From NCBI RefSeq assembly GCF_014203225.1, contig NZ_JACHIO010000014.1, positions 62,001 to 126,000 of the forward strand: a stretch of DNA of 64,000 nucleotides, written 5' to 3'. The notes beneath the pieces are model-generated. The model saw nothing but the letters and a program-made list of their open reading frames with translations. It was not told the DNA's origin and did not search any database. Below are positions 9,801 through 17,713 of the stretch, in pieces (position 1 is the stretch's first letter; every line of letters starts with the position of its first letter). The position numbers were made by a program, and so were the translations under genes. The stretch comes from Granulicella mallensis (GTDB lineage Bacteria; Acidobacteriota; Terriglobia; Terriglobales; Acidobacteriaceae).

Positions 9801-10525
9801 ACCTGAAACTCCTCGATGGCTGTCTGCGAGATGTTCTGTGTCGTGGTTCCGACGTTCTCGTCCGAGATGTCAAGGCCGTCAAGCTCCAGACGAGCCGAGC
9901 GACCGAAGCGTCCACCGAACGAGATCGATTCAAAGCCGTTCTTGGTGGGATCGAAGTTGGTGCCGTCCTGGATCTGTACGCCAGGCTGAAGCTGCGCCAG
10001 ATCGAGGAAGTTACGTCCATTCACCGGCAGATTCTGAATTTGCTCCTGGGTCAGGATTCCGGAGATCTGGGTCTGCTGTGAGTCGACTGAAACCGCATTC
10101 CCCTGAACCTCTACCATCGTGGATGCCGAACCCACGACGAGTTTTAGATCGCCGTTAGCGGCTATACCTACCTGAACGGTAATCACCTTTGAAACTGTAG
10201 AGAATCCGGCAGCCTCTGCCGTGACCTTATACACCCCCGGGACGAGGGAGCCCGCAGAATAATAACCAGTCCCTGTCGCTGTAATCATCTTGCTCGAACC
10301 GGTAGCAGGTTGGAGCAGGGTCAACTTGACATTCGGGATACCCGCACCCTCAGGATCCGTAACCGTTCCCTGGATAGTACCGGTCGCATTGGTTACCTGG
10401 GCAAAGGATGGCGCCGCAACCAGAGCAAAGCTCAGGATTAGGAGCGCAAGCTGAAAAGACCAAAACTTGAATCGGAGCTCGGGATCGTAAAGGTTTCTCA
10501 TAAAGTAGAGCAAAGCAATTCTCAT
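6896..10525 (-). CDS. Oar-like TonB-dependent receptor (2)
   Basis: A 1209-residue outer-membrane receptor. The N-terminal hydrophobic segment ending PSFAQ is a signal peptide; the carboxypeptidase-regulatory domain follows (GTIQGTVTDPEGAGIPN), then a plug with the LPVNGRNFLDLAQLQPG motif common in this family, then a large barrel ending EFALKFLF. Starts at 10525 or 10501 (MRNLYDPE) are both possible; neither has a strong ribosome-binding site. The gene lies in the same orientation as receptor 1 with rlmH between them and a deleted rlmH just upstream, as if a receptor-rlmH unit was duplicated. The ligand is unknown. Confidence 0.9.
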   Translation of the reverse strand: MRIALLYFMRNLYDPELRFKFWSFQLALLILSFALVAAPSFAQVTNATGTIQGTVTDPEGAGIPNVKLTLLQPATGSSKMITATGTGYYSAGSLVPGVYKVTAEAAGFSTVSKVITVQVGIAANGDLKLVVGSASTMVEVQGNAVSVDSQQTQISGILTQEQIQNLPVNGRNFLDLAQLQPGVQIQDGTNFDPTKNGFESISFGGRFGRSARLELDGLDISDENVGTTTQNISQTAIEEFQVAQSNLDITTSITSSGSVDIVSRSGTNLIHGEGDYFFRDKRAGGADFPGGQDNYLQRNDVSGGLGGPIVPDKAFFFISAENYTQHLAAPVSLAGTPLAALSSSYAAPYSEMHLLGRTDFNLPHGAKAFLRGVYFNNKDTGGFGGGNNYSPYLNENNVPNVGGGLDFLTGNFSHSFRVGYFKFFNEITDATSVTQNPAFNSTPGINLEIGAFSSGTNDLAPQQTVQTNKQFKYDGSWTKRNHTLRYGAGVNHLLGGGLASFFGLEPQVSLNYSSFDPNNSPFAGGAANPQNYIPNLNPAGNGGNAAITIGNGQGFDTEIPQFGYPGGGEHDWRITAYVGDQWKVSSRLNLNYGVRYIRDTGRQDSDLPAIPELNAIAPGLGDKVNQPNSNFGPQAGISWDLTGKGTTVIRAGAGIYYENNVWNNVLFDRPVRLATGLFFGDVTACPSASIIVPGRTTPLTTVDGTPTGTSIASICSSPVGSDSAQIAELQSTYQSLVKAAGAAANGNYILNAMAVGPNVNGDSLFLPQYKTPESYQMNIGIQRQLSKNTVVTVDYLRNVGEHFLIGIDENHVGAARNYNATAAQAAVTATLAGCNATSVARALSPGGCPGLHPASGGTGPGSVTLADFSANGLDSENSGGGVPNSIYAFGGNNASFGQMSFLTPGGRSTYNALEVTVTQRVKNPVRGITAIDLTGAYTYSHFSGTGTSADIGRSSGGDQDFGATALSNDNPSAFYGSNSLDRHQQFSGSLGLEIFKNLRIDSIAHLYSSLSTTPSLATQGAGDIFISDLDGDGTTGDVVAGANVGSFMRQFNAHNINNLINSYNSTNAGQLTPAGKAVVNSGVLTASQLASLGAVQQTLLPAPANQVGNDILRIWDLGLSYNYKFGAALTIQPSVHAFNILNFANFDAPGTLGTVRELGVLGSNINSAATGTINSTTYASQEAYRVGLGTGVYAAGAPRQLEFALKFLF

Positions 10526-10757
10526 GCCAACTCTGCAGAGAGCTGTGGAATTTCACGGGGCCAAATGTCATATTTTGTGCTTTTTTAATCAATATTTTGA
10601 AGAAATTATCCCTTGCTTCGAATTTCGCACACCTTGGCGACATGAGTCATGCCGATAAGGACAGACGACTACGTTAGATCGCTGCACCCTCATCCGATTT
10701 TTATCTCCGTTAGTTTGAAATTTGAAGACGAATCCCTATGTAATTCCGTAGTTCACG

Positions 10758-10926
10758 ATGGACATCCTGCTTACGACCATTCGGCCCACGGCGCTCGCCA
10801 GCCTCGGAGCCTGACGCCCAACGCTATCGAATCACCCTGCCGCATGAGCTGGCCGCGGTCGTCGCCGAACAGATCTACCGTGCCCTGAGCATCCGGGCCG
10901 GGCATCCGCATCAGCACGGAGATTGA
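10758..10926 (+). pseudogene. Deleted second copy of rlmH
   Basis: The sequence from about 10736 tracks the upstream region and first 65 bp of rlmH (ATGGACATCCTGCTTACG, then CCTCGGAGCCTGACGCCCAA). It then jumps to the last 100 bp (CGAATCACCCTGCCGCATGA to the terminal GATTGA). About 290 bp of the middle is missing and the reading frame hits TGA after 18 codons. It lies divergently from receptor 2 just as rlmH lies divergently from receptor 1. It is a pseudogene left by duplication; similarity is near 85 percent by eye. Confidence 0.88.
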
Positions 10927-11004
10927 AGGCTGTTCCAGGAACAGCGATTCGCCGGGAAAGAGCGTTTCAGCCCGCTCTCTTGTCCCTGCATTAACATCAT
11001 CCGC

Positions 11005-11487
11005 ATGAGCACACTCTCCCGCCGCGACCTCTGTCAGAGTCTTTCCCTACTGGCGCTTCTCCCCACATTGAGCGCCCATACCCAGACCCCGCAAACCGCA
11101 GTCGAACCAGTGGCCGCCGCCGACTGCACAATGCTCACCCTCTGTGAGGTGATTCCCACGGTCCCTGGCAGCTCTACTCATCCGGGAATCACAGGCCATG
11201 GAATCCTTCACGGCCAGATCCCCGGTATCACGCACATCGAGGTCCACGAGACCAAGCTTGACCCCGGCAAGGCGCCGCATCCGCCGCATCGCCATCCGCA
11301 CGCCGAACTGATGCTCATCCGCGAGGGCTCGCTCGAGTTCACCTCCGACGCTCCGCCCGTGACCATCACCGCCGGAGGCACGATCTACTGCGCCCCCAAC
11401 CAGCTCCACGGCATCCACAATAATGGCAATACGCAGACCGTTTACTACGTCGTAGAGATCGGTGGCCAACAGCCCTGCACGAAATAG
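11005..11487 (+). CDS. Exported cupin-domain protein
   Basis: A 160-residue protein with an N-terminal MSTLSRRDLCQ segment followed by a hydrophobic stretch, which reads as a twin-arginine-like export signal. The rest is one cupin barrel: motif 1 is PPHRHPHAELMLIREGSLEF (His, His and Glu metal ligands) and motif 2 is NQLHGIHNNG. Small cupins bind a metal and range from enzymes to sugar- or phenol-binding proteins, so the activity is not known. The gene stands alone between the rlmH remnant and a methyltransferase-like gene. Confidence 0.82.
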   Translation: MSTLSRRDLCQSLSLLALLPTLSAHTQTPQTAVEPVAAADCTMLTLCEVIPTVPGSSTHPGITGHGILHGQIPGITHIEVHETKLDPGKAPHPPHRHPHAELMLIREGSLEFTSDAPPVTITAGGTIYCAPNQLHGIHNNGNTQTVYYVVEIGGQQPCTK

Positions 11488-11550
11488 CGGCAGGGCCGGA
11501 TAAACTGGAAGTTCATCGCGCTTCAGGTTTATCGCGCTTCAAGGAGATCC

Positions 11551-12300
11551 ATGTTCAAGGCCAGTCGCCTCGAGTACCGCTTCCGTTTTCTGATTCACGC
11601 CTTGATCTTCACGCTGGCCTTCTGGGTGCCGTGGGTCGAGTGGATCCCGGGGCTCGACCTGACGCGCAAGACGACCTGGCTGGTCGCGTCGTCGTGGCTG
11701 TCCCTGCATGGCTGGATGAACTTTCAGGTCGCGACGATCGTCCTGCTGGTGGTCGCGCTGCTCTTTACCGGCCTCGGCGCGTGGCTGCGCACCTGGGGAG
11801 CCGCCTACGTGGGTGCAGGAGTTGTGGCGGCCCGCGCAATGCACGGCGCGGTCATGCTGACCGATGGGCCCTATCGCCGCACACGTAACCCGCTCTACCT
11901 GGGCACGCTGCTTCACACCATCGGTCTTGCGATCCTGATGCCCCCAAGCGGCGCGATCTTCGCGATCGTGCTGATCTGGGTCTTTCAGATTCGCCTGGCA
12001 CTTGCTGAAGAGCCGTTTCTCGCGGCGCAATTCGGCCAGCCCTATCTCAACTACGCAGCGGCGGTCCCAAGGTTTCTGCCGTATCCCACTCCACGTGCAG
12101 AGGCTGCAGGAACCGCACCGCGCTGGGGACAGGCTGTACTGGGCGAACTGTACTTCATCGCTGTGTTTGCCGTGTTGGCCGTCCTGGGATGGAACTTCAA
12201 TGGACAGTGGCTGCGTCAGGGCATTCTGATCTCGCTGGGGACGTGGCTGGTGGCGCGTGCGTTTATGCCGGCAGCGAAGGCCGAGACGGCAACAGCTTAG
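11551..12300 (+). CDS. Isoprenylcysteine/PE methyltransferase-like membrane protein
   Basis: A 249-residue integral membrane protein with about six hydrophobic segments. It carries the ICMT/PEMT signature: GPYRRTRNPLYLG around residues 109-121, which contacts S-adenosylmethionine, and AEEPFLAAQFGQPYLNY around residues 151-167. Members methylate lipids, prenylcysteines or other small hydrophobic substrates at the membrane; the substrate here is unknown. The start has AAGGAGATCC just upstream. A bidirectional terminator separates it from the HU gene. Confidence 0.85.
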   Translation: MFKASRLEYRFRFLIHALIFTLAFWVPWVEWIPGLDLTRKTTWLVASSWLSLHGWMNFQVATIVLLVVALLFTGLGAWLRTWGAAYVGAGVVAARAMHGAVMLTDGPYRRTRNPLYLGTLLHTIGLAILMPPSGAIFAIVLIWVFQIRLALAEEPFLAAQFGQPYLNYAAAVPRFLPYPTPRAEAAGTAPRWGQAVLGELYFIAVFAVLAVLGWNFNGQWLRQGILISLGTWLVARAFMPAAKAETATA

Positions 12301-12315
12301 CAATCACCCGAAAGC

Positions 12316-12367
12316 AAAAGCGCCCCATTCTGCGACGATGAAACCGTCGCGCGGATGGGGCGCTTTT
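12316..12367. terminator. Bidirectional terminator
   Basis: AAAAGCGCCCCAT at 12316-12328 pairs perfectly with ATGGGGCGCTTTT at 12355-12367, with a second small stem inside the loop. It separates two convergent genes. Confidence 0.85.
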
Positions 12368-12381
12368 GGCTAAAGAAAAAA

Positions 12382-12678
12382 CTACTTCTTGGGCGGAGCG
12401 ATGGTGTCCTTCGCGACCTTGGCCACGCGGAACTTAACAACGGTCTTGGCCTTGATCTTGATGGCCTCGCCGGTCTGGGGGTTACGACCCACGCGGGCCT
12501 TGCGCTCAGCCTTCACCAGCTTGCCGATACCGGGGATGGTGAACTCGCCGTTCTTCTTCGTCTCCTTGACGGCAGTTTCTGCCAGCAGTTCGAGGAAGGC
12601 TGCGGTCTGCTTGTTCGTGAGCTCGAGCTTCTCTGCCAGCAGGCGGACAAGCTGTGTCTTTGTAATTCCCTTTGCCAT
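12382..12678 (-). CDS. HU-family DNA-binding protein
   Basis: A 98-residue nucleoid protein. The dimerisation helices begin MAKGITKTQLVRLLAEKLEL, and the DNA-binding arm carries IPGIGKLVKAERKARVGRNPQTGE, the HU/IHF signature (GRNPxTG). A lysine-rich end (IAPPKK) closes it. It binds and bends DNA with little sequence preference; whether it is HU or an IHF-like paralogue cannot be told. It is transcribed alone, with about 240 bp of non-coding sequence upstream. Confidence 0.95.
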   Translation of the reverse strand: MAKGITKTQLVRLLAEKLELTNKQTAAFLELLAETAVKETKKNGEFTIPGIGKLVKAERKARVGRNPQTGEAIKIKAKTVVKFRVAKVAKDTIAPPKK

Positions 12679-12922
12679 GTTGTGTACTCCTTCGTTTCCG
12701 AATGATTGAGCATGGGCTTTCGCCCATTCCCCGCAGCTTGAATACGGACACTAATCGCCAGTGTTCATGCGGGTGCGGAGAAAACCGCGCCGAACATCAC
12801 CTTCAACCTTCCTGAACTCTTTGTCAACGGGAAATATCGTGTTTCCACAAGTTTTTTATGGGTTTTTCCGATATTTCACGGTTTTTGTCCCTAAACAGGT
12901 ACAAAACAGGCAAAATCGTCCA

Positions 12923-13663
12923 TCAAAAGAGGGGTCTGGAGGGTTTGCGAACCGCCTCCGACGCCTCAAGAATCGCTCCATTCAGGGCATGCACCAGGGG
13001 TGCCGCGAGACGAAATCTCTGCACCGCTTCCTGCAGAAGTGCAGGATCGAGCGCGATCTCGGAAGGCAACGAAACCTGCACTCCCCAGTTCTTCGCACGC
13101 AGCAGTTCGTCCGCGGGATGGTCCGCGGGAAAGCCCTTGGGCATACGTGTCAGGGACGATGAATCGATCCCCGACATCGGCGGTTGGATCTTGCTTCCTG
13201 CGCTGCGGGCGCGCGGCTTGAGGATCGCAGCCTGCAGAGCGCGATACTCCTCATGGTGCTCCGCGAGCCAGCGGCGGATCGCCAGCAACTGCTCGCGCTC
13301 GGGCATGTAGACCCCAGCGGAGATATGAACCTCCTTGGGGCTGACGTGCAGATAGAAACCGCCGCCGGAGGTCTTCTCCATGCCGCGCCGCGCCCACCAG
13401 GCCGCGACCTGGCGTTTGTACGGACGCTTGTCGGAGCTGAAGCGCGTGTCGCGATAGATGCGCATCATCGTCTTGTTGGCCGGACGCACGTGCTCGGGCG
13501 CGAAGTCGTCCATTGCCTTGTTGATCTCGTCGATGAAGGCGAGCATCGGCTGTTTGAGCGCGCGATCGTAGATATCGCGCCGCGCTTCGAACCACTCGCG
13601 ATCGTTGTAACGTGCGAGGCCGCGAAGGAATTTGAGGGTCTCGGGGGTGAAGTGTGCTGGCAT
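12923..13663 (-). CDS. DUF2461 (TIGR02453) family protein
   Basis: A 246-residue soluble protein matching the DUF2461 family: FLRGLARYNDREWFEARRDIY near the N-terminus, then RIYRDTRFSSDKRPYKRQVAAWW and GGGFYLHVSPKEVHISAGVYMPE. The function of the family is not known. The gene is monocistronic and the start gives the canonical family beginning (TPETLKFLRGL). Confidence 0.88.
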   Translation of the reverse strand: MPAHFTPETLKFLRGLARYNDREWFEARRDIYDRALKQPMLAFIDEINKAMDDFAPEHVRPANKTMMRIYRDTRFSSDKRPYKRQVAAWWARRGMEKTSGGGFYLHVSPKEVHISAGVYMPEREQLLAIRRWLAEHHEEYRALQAAILKPRARSAGSKIQPPMSGIDSSSLTRMPKGFPADHPADELLRAKNWGVQVSLPSEIALDPALLQEAVQRFRLAAPLVHALNGAILEASEAVRKPSRPLF

Positions 13664-13744
13664 GACGATCTGATGCTATATGACCTTGCAGCGAACCTAG
13701 TGTTAGCGAACCTGGTGTTGTAGTCTTACTGCGAGGATTCGCGA

Positions 13745-13969
13745 ATGCTTTCTTCACGGCTCTCCACAAAAGTTCTACGCGTCGTGCCTGGACTGTGCGC
13801 CGCCATTATTCCTTGTGTCGGACTGATCGCAGGATCCTTAGTCACGCGGCATCATGCCAGCGCTCTGACGGTCATTCCTTTGTGCCTACTGGAAGTTGCC
13901 CTTCTAACAATCTCAATGCTGTGCGTTGTGCTCCTTCTGAAGCGTAGCCGCGGGGCGTCTCATTCCTAG
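13745..13969 (+). CDS. Small two-helix membrane protein
   Basis: A 74-residue open frame with two hydrophobic segments (around residues 13-33 and 42-64), a short polar turn and a basic tail (KRSRGASHS). No family was recognised. It ends just before a copy of the GCAAATCTCC repeat at 13971. The composition fits a real small membrane protein, but nothing else supports it. Confidence 0.45.
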   Translation: MLSSRLSTKVLRVVPGLCAAIIPCVGLIAGSLVTRHHASALTVIPLCLLEVALLTISMLCVVLLLKRSRGASHS

Positions 13970-13970
13970 A

Positions 13971-13994
13971 GCAAATCTCCTGTAGGTGTATAGC
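13971..13994 (+). repeat. GCAAATCTCC dispersed repeat, copy 1
   Basis: The 24-bp sequence GCAAATCTCCTGTAGGTGTA plus TAGC is repeated exactly at 34135-34158 and in inverse orientation, nearly exactly, at 44469-44492; a partial copy lies at 44387-44402. All copies abut or overlap gene ends. Confidence 0.8.
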
Positions 13995-14043
13995 GATGAA
14001 GCTGCGCACCGCATGAGGGCAACAGAAAACCTGCAAAAGCCAG

Positions 14044-14073
14044 CGACGGCGGAGACCGAGGTCTCCGCCGTCG
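14044..14073 (-). terminator. Hairpin terminator of the M28 peptidase gene
   Basis: CGACGGCGGAGAC at 14044-14056 pairs perfectly with GTCTCCGCCGTCG at 14061-14073. T-rich sequence follows on the minus strand. Confidence 0.7.
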
Positions 14074-14094
14074 TTGAACCGTAGCGCGATCGGC

Positions 14095-15882
14095 CTATTT
14101 CGCCGGTTCAACAGCATTCGGATACAGCCCAGGAATCGGCGCGGACAACTGCTTCTCCAGCTCCGGATGCGGGAACGGCTTGCGCGGCATCATCTCGTCG
14201 CGCTGGCTGGTGTTCCAGAGAAAGATCGCCTCTACGATGGCAGCCTGTTCCAGATCAGCCTGATGCAGGCGGTCGTAGGTATCCATGTCCGAGTGGTGGG
14301 TGCGCGTCTCGTAGTCCAGGGGGTCCTGAATAAACTGGAAGCCTGGCAGGCCTACGGCGTCGAACGACAGGTGATCGGTGCCACCCGTATTGCGGTTGCT
14401 GATCGTCGTTACGCCAAGATCGTGCAGCGGAGCAATCCACTGCGCGAAGATCGGCGCAATCGCAAAGTTCTCCTGCGTGTATACGCCGCGTACCTTGCCG
14501 GTGCCGTTGTCGAGGTTGTAGTAGGCGTCCAGCGTCTCCCACTCTTTGGTCGTCTGCAGCGGGCCGCGATTGCGGCTCATGTAGCTGGGCGTGCCGGCGG
14601 GGTCAGGCGTAGCGGGGGCGGCGAAGGTGCCGAAGTGCTGCTTCACATAGCCCTGCGAGCCGAAGAGACCCTCTTCTTCTCCGGACCACAACGCGATCCT
14701 GATCGTCCGGCGCGGATGCAGGTCCAGCGCCTTCAGGATACGCACAGCCTCCATCGCGACGATGGAGCCTGCACCGTTGTCCGTCGCGCCCGTACCCGAA
14801 ATCCAGCTATCGAGATGACCGCCGACCATGACGACCTGATCCTTGAGGTCGGAGCCGGGGATCTCGGCAACCGTGTCGAAGCCGTGCTCGTGGTCTCCGG
14901 TGAACTTCGTCTCGATATTGACCTCGACCGTCACAGGCACGTGTGCCTGCGCCATACGCGCGAGACGGTTGTAGTGCTCGATCATCATGACGGCGTTGGG
15001 AATCTTTACGGCGTTCTCCGCCGTCTGCGCGCCGCGGATGAGGTTCGCTCCGTTGTCGTCGAAGATGATGCCGGTGCCTCCGCCGTTGCCGCCATCGCGG
15101 CTGGGCGTGATGATGGCAGCGACACCTTCTTCAATCATCATCTTGAGGGCCCGCTGGCGAAGCGTCGTGAGACGTTGCCGCTCCGCCATCAGCGCCTGAA
15201 TATTCACTGCGGGTGCGGCGTTCGCACGGCGGCTCTCGGCATTTTCCATGTCCTTGAGCTCTTCGTCGGTGTAGCGATGGAAGAGAGGCTCGGTGATATC
15301 GGGGGTGGAACGCATGGCTCCAAGCAGCACGATCTTGCCCGCCAGCGTGCCGTGCAGCTTGTCCAGCTCTTCCGCGTCGGCCAGCGGTACATAGACGACC
15401 TCACCGGTCACGGGGCCCTTGGTAGCGGGCGACCAGGGAGCGGCCTGCATCCAGAGGGGCTCGGGGTCGGGCGAGACCATGCGCGCCCAGGTGTTGATCT
15501 GCTGCCAGCCCATGCCGAACTCGCCCCAGTCTTCGAGGTGTGCGTTTTCGAGGCCGATCTTGCTCAAGGTATCGCGCGTCCACGCGTTGGCCTTAGCCAT
15601 GTTCGGCGAGCCGGTGAGGCGCGGGCCGATGCCGTCGGCCAGGGCAGCGCCAAAATCCATCACCTTGCCATGCTGCAGGCCTTCGGCGCGGATGCGCGCG
15701 TACATCGTGAGATCCAGATTTTCGGTAGAAGGCTGGGGACCGTAGTAGGACGGGACGTTTTTAGATTCCGTCCTGGGCTCGGCGGGCTTTTTCTTGTCTG
15801 TGGCGTGGGCTGCGGCAGAGAGCAGCCCCACGAACAGGAGCGTGGTCGTGCTGCAGCGCAAAATGCGGCGGAAGGCGGGCAT
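14095..15882 (-). CDS. Secreted M28-family zinc metallopeptidase
   Basis: A 595-residue exported aminopeptidase-like protein. The signal peptide (RRILRCSTTTLLFVGLLSAAAHA) is followed by an N-terminal region and a PA-like insert (residues about 140-300), then the M28 catalytic core. Zinc ligands are visible in GGHLDSWISGTGATDNGAGS (His and Asp), SGEEEGLFGSQGY (Glu-Glu) and GGTDHLSFDAVG (His). The ATG at 15882 has AAGGAG six bases upstream and starts the signal peptide cleanly, so the longer frame from 15963 is not used. It probably releases N-terminal residues from peptides outside the cytoplasm. Confidence 0.9.
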   Translation of the reverse strand: MPAFRRILRCSTTTLLFVGLLSAAAHATDKKKPAEPRTESKNVPSYYGPQPSTENLDLTMYARIRAEGLQHGKVMDFGAALADGIGPRLTGSPNMAKANAWTRDTLSKIGLENAHLEDWGEFGMGWQQINTWARMVSPDPEPLWMQAAPWSPATKGPVTGEVVYVPLADAEELDKLHGTLAGKIVLLGAMRSTPDITEPLFHRYTDEELKDMENAESRRANAAPAVNIQALMAERQRLTTLRQRALKMMIEEGVAAIITPSRDGGNGGGTGIIFDDNGANLIRGAQTAENAVKIPNAVMMIEHYNRLARMAQAHVPVTVEVNIETKFTGDHEHGFDTVAEIPGSDLKDQVVMVGGHLDSWISGTGATDNGAGSIVAMEAVRILKALDLHPRRTIRIALWSGEEEGLFGSQGYVKQHFGTFAAPATPDPAGTPSYMSRNRGPLQTTKEWETLDAYYNLDNGTGKVRGVYTQENFAIAPIFAQWIAPLHDLGVTTISNRNTGGTDHLSFDAVGLPGFQFIQDPLDYETRTHHSDMDTYDRLHQADLEQAAIVEAIFLWNTSQRDEMMPRKPFPHPELEKQLSAPIPGLYPNAVEPAK

Positions 15883-16195
15883 AGAAACTCCTTGGAGGGT
15901 GGTGCCAATGGTAGATGTGGAGAATACGCCTGGCTGGCGAGGATAGTTTCGCCGATGGGGCAATTGGTCGGAAGATCCTCAAATTGTCATCTCGACCGAA
16001 GTGCGGGTCCCCGGGTGAACGCGTTTTTTCGTTGGGGTGCGCACATGATGACTTTATCGTGGCTATCCAGCCCGCCTTGTGGTGGGCGATTCCATGAACA
16101 CAAAGGAAGCCCAGAGGCTCAAACGGCCACGGATCTAAGCCCCAAAGGGGCGGCCCAAAGACGCGCCTCCTGTCGAGAGGACAAAGTATAGGAGG
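15883..16195. repeat. Repeat-filled gap, no gene
   Basis: Contains a copy of the GTCATCTCGACCG repeat near 15986-16040, and at 16113-16155 a segment (AGAGGCTCAAACGG through GGGGCGGCC) that recurs inverted at 49411-49453. No coding region was recognised. Confidence 0.65.
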
Positions 16196-16507
16196 CTAGC
16201 TGCGCTGGGACTTCCGCGCCATGCGCCGGGCCCACTGTACGCCCAGATAGCTCAGAGCCAGCGCCATGACCACGACACCCACCGGAAAACCGGCGCGGCG
16301 ATAGGCGATCGCGAAGTCCACCGGGTGATGTGTCACGGACATATAGACCAGCAACACGAGGATCGCGCAGAAGGTCGTCGCGAAGAACGCGGCGAAACCT
16401 GTCGCCAGTCCCATGAGCAGCGATTGGAACCAGCCGAGATCGCCCAGTGGGATTCCCAGCAACACACCGTCGCGCCTTGCGCGTTCTACATCGTTTGCAG
16501 TCGCCAT
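16196..16507 (-). CDS. Small two-helix membrane protein
   Basis: A 103-residue protein with two hydrophobic segments (around residues 32-57 and 73-92) between polar ends; the C-terminus is strongly basic (RRMARKSQRS), suggesting a cytoplasmic tail. No family was recognised. It is divergent from the next gene with only about 20 bp between the start codons, so the pair probably shares a regulatory region. Confidence 0.65.
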   Translation of the reverse strand: MATANDVERARRDGVLLGIPLGDLGWFQSLLMGLATGFAAFFATTFCAILVLLVYMSVTHHPVDFAIAYRRAGFPVGVVVMALALSYLGVQWARRMARKSQRS

Positions 16508-16526
16508 ACTCAGCTAGAATAAGCTA

Positions 16527-17456
16527 ATGGCTGAGACTCTGCAGAGCGGCGCTGTACGTACGCCGCAACTGGTACGCGCGGCACAGGTTGCGCGCGAGGC
16601 GGAAGTTCGCCAATCGGCCAACGGCGTGGCCTTTGCCACCTATGGTGAAACCGGCGTTGACGCCCCCGACCTCGACCGCATGCTGGAGACGGTGCCTGCG
16701 GCCATCGTCGCCTCCCTCAAGAGCAATACCTATTACTTTGTGCCGCTGGCGCTGCGCGAGAATCCCGAGACCGGCGAGAGCACCGAAGCGGACGCCAATG
16801 CAAAGACCAGCACCCCTGCCAACGAGCCGACCATGGTGGCCGGAGAGTATACCGACGCCTTCAGCGATGCCGCTATCTGCCATCGCAACGTAGAGCTGGG
16901 CAGCGGCAACCGCGGCGTGTTCATCTCGACGCGGCTGCTGGGCGACCGCTTCGCGCTGAGCTTCGAGTTCTTCATCAACGTCGCGCATGCGTTCGTCGAC
17001 CAGGCGGGCGTGCCCGCTTCGTTTGCCGACCTCGTGTGGAAGCAGGCCCTCGACAATGTGCGTGGCGAGACCAGCCTCGATGCCTGGGAGTCGCGGAACC
17101 TTGCCTTCGGCCGCCCTGCAAACGCAGAGCCCGAACCTGCAGCCTCGCTTTCGCGGCGCGGGCTTGGACTAGTCACGAAACCGCGTACATTCAGCGGAGC
17201 CTCTTCGAGTACGCCGGCAACATCGGCCACCATCAACGAGAAAGAGCGCGGACTGTATATCGATTCGGCGTTCTCGGATGCCGTTGCGCTGTACCTGCTG
17301 TCGCTGGCGCTGGACTTCGACTACAGCGAGTTGCGTGAGCGCGAGTACCCGCTGCTAGCTCCAGCTGCGCTGGCGGCGCGGCTGCGGCTCGTAGCCGATT
17401 TATTTCCGCCGAACCAGGGGTATGAGTTTGCGGTAAAGTATCGGCGCCGGGCGTAG
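16527..17456 (+). CDS. Conserved hypothetical protein, soluble
   Basis: A 309-residue protein without signal peptide or membrane segments. It has a structured N-terminal part (SNTYYFVPLALREN around residue 65) and a middle segment with many aromatics (FALSFEFFINVAHAFVDQAG). A Ser/Thr/Pro-rich linker around residues 200-235 precedes a C-terminal helical segment (SAFSDAVALYLLSLALDFDYSEL). I do not recognise a family. Base composition and codon use match the neighbours. A strong terminator follows at 17495. Confidence 0.75.
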   Translation: MAETLQSGAVRTPQLVRAAQVAREAEVRQSANGVAFATYGETGVDAPDLDRMLETVPAAIVASLKSNTYYFVPLALRENPETGESTEADANAKTSTPANEPTMVAGEYTDAFSDAAICHRNVELGSGNRGVFISTRLLGDRFALSFEFFINVAHAFVDQAGVPASFADLVWKQALDNVRGETSLDAWESRNLAFGRPANAEPEPAASLSRRGLGLVTKPRTFSGASSSTPATSATINEKERGLYIDSAFSDAVALYLLSLALDFDYSELREREYPLLAPAALAARLRLVADLFPPNQGYEFAVKYRRRA

Positions 17457-17494
17457 CGATTCACAGCGATCTATCGGCAAACGGACTTGAAAGG

Positions 17495-17526
17495 AAAACG
17501 GACTGCACCTTCGTGCAGTCCGTTTT
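17495..17526 (+). terminator. Rho-independent terminator
   Basis: AAAACGGACTGCAC at 17495-17508 pairs perfectly with GTGCAGTCCGTTTT at 17513-17526 around a 4-nt loop, followed by T-rich sequence. Confidence 0.9.
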
Positions 17527-17543
17527 TGCTTTTGCTTTTCTGG

Positions 17544-17696
17544 TTGTCATTCCGAGCGCAGCGAGTGAACCTGCTGTCTCCCGTTCTTTGCTTACATCAC
17601 CCAGAAAGCGTGGGCGACAGCCGAAAAACATGGTTTGCGCCGACAGCGGTTAAAAACGGGAGGAAGCAGGTTCGCTCGCTGCGCTCGGAATGACAA
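17544..17696. repeat. 150-bp inverted-repeat element
   Basis: Arms at 17544-17575 and 17665-17696 (TTGTCATTCCGAGCGCAGCG and its complement) pair over about 32 bp with a few mismatches. A related half copy lies near 52820-52885. It is an intergenic palindromic repeat with no coding capacity. Confidence 0.75.
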
Positions 17697-17713
17697 CTAG
17701 AAAAACAAAGGCC

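Noticed and set aside
14074-16191. 705-codon plus-strand frame opposite the M28 peptidase
   Set aside because: It is the shadow of a high-GC gene; the minus strand shows family motifs, a signal peptide and a ribosome-binding site.
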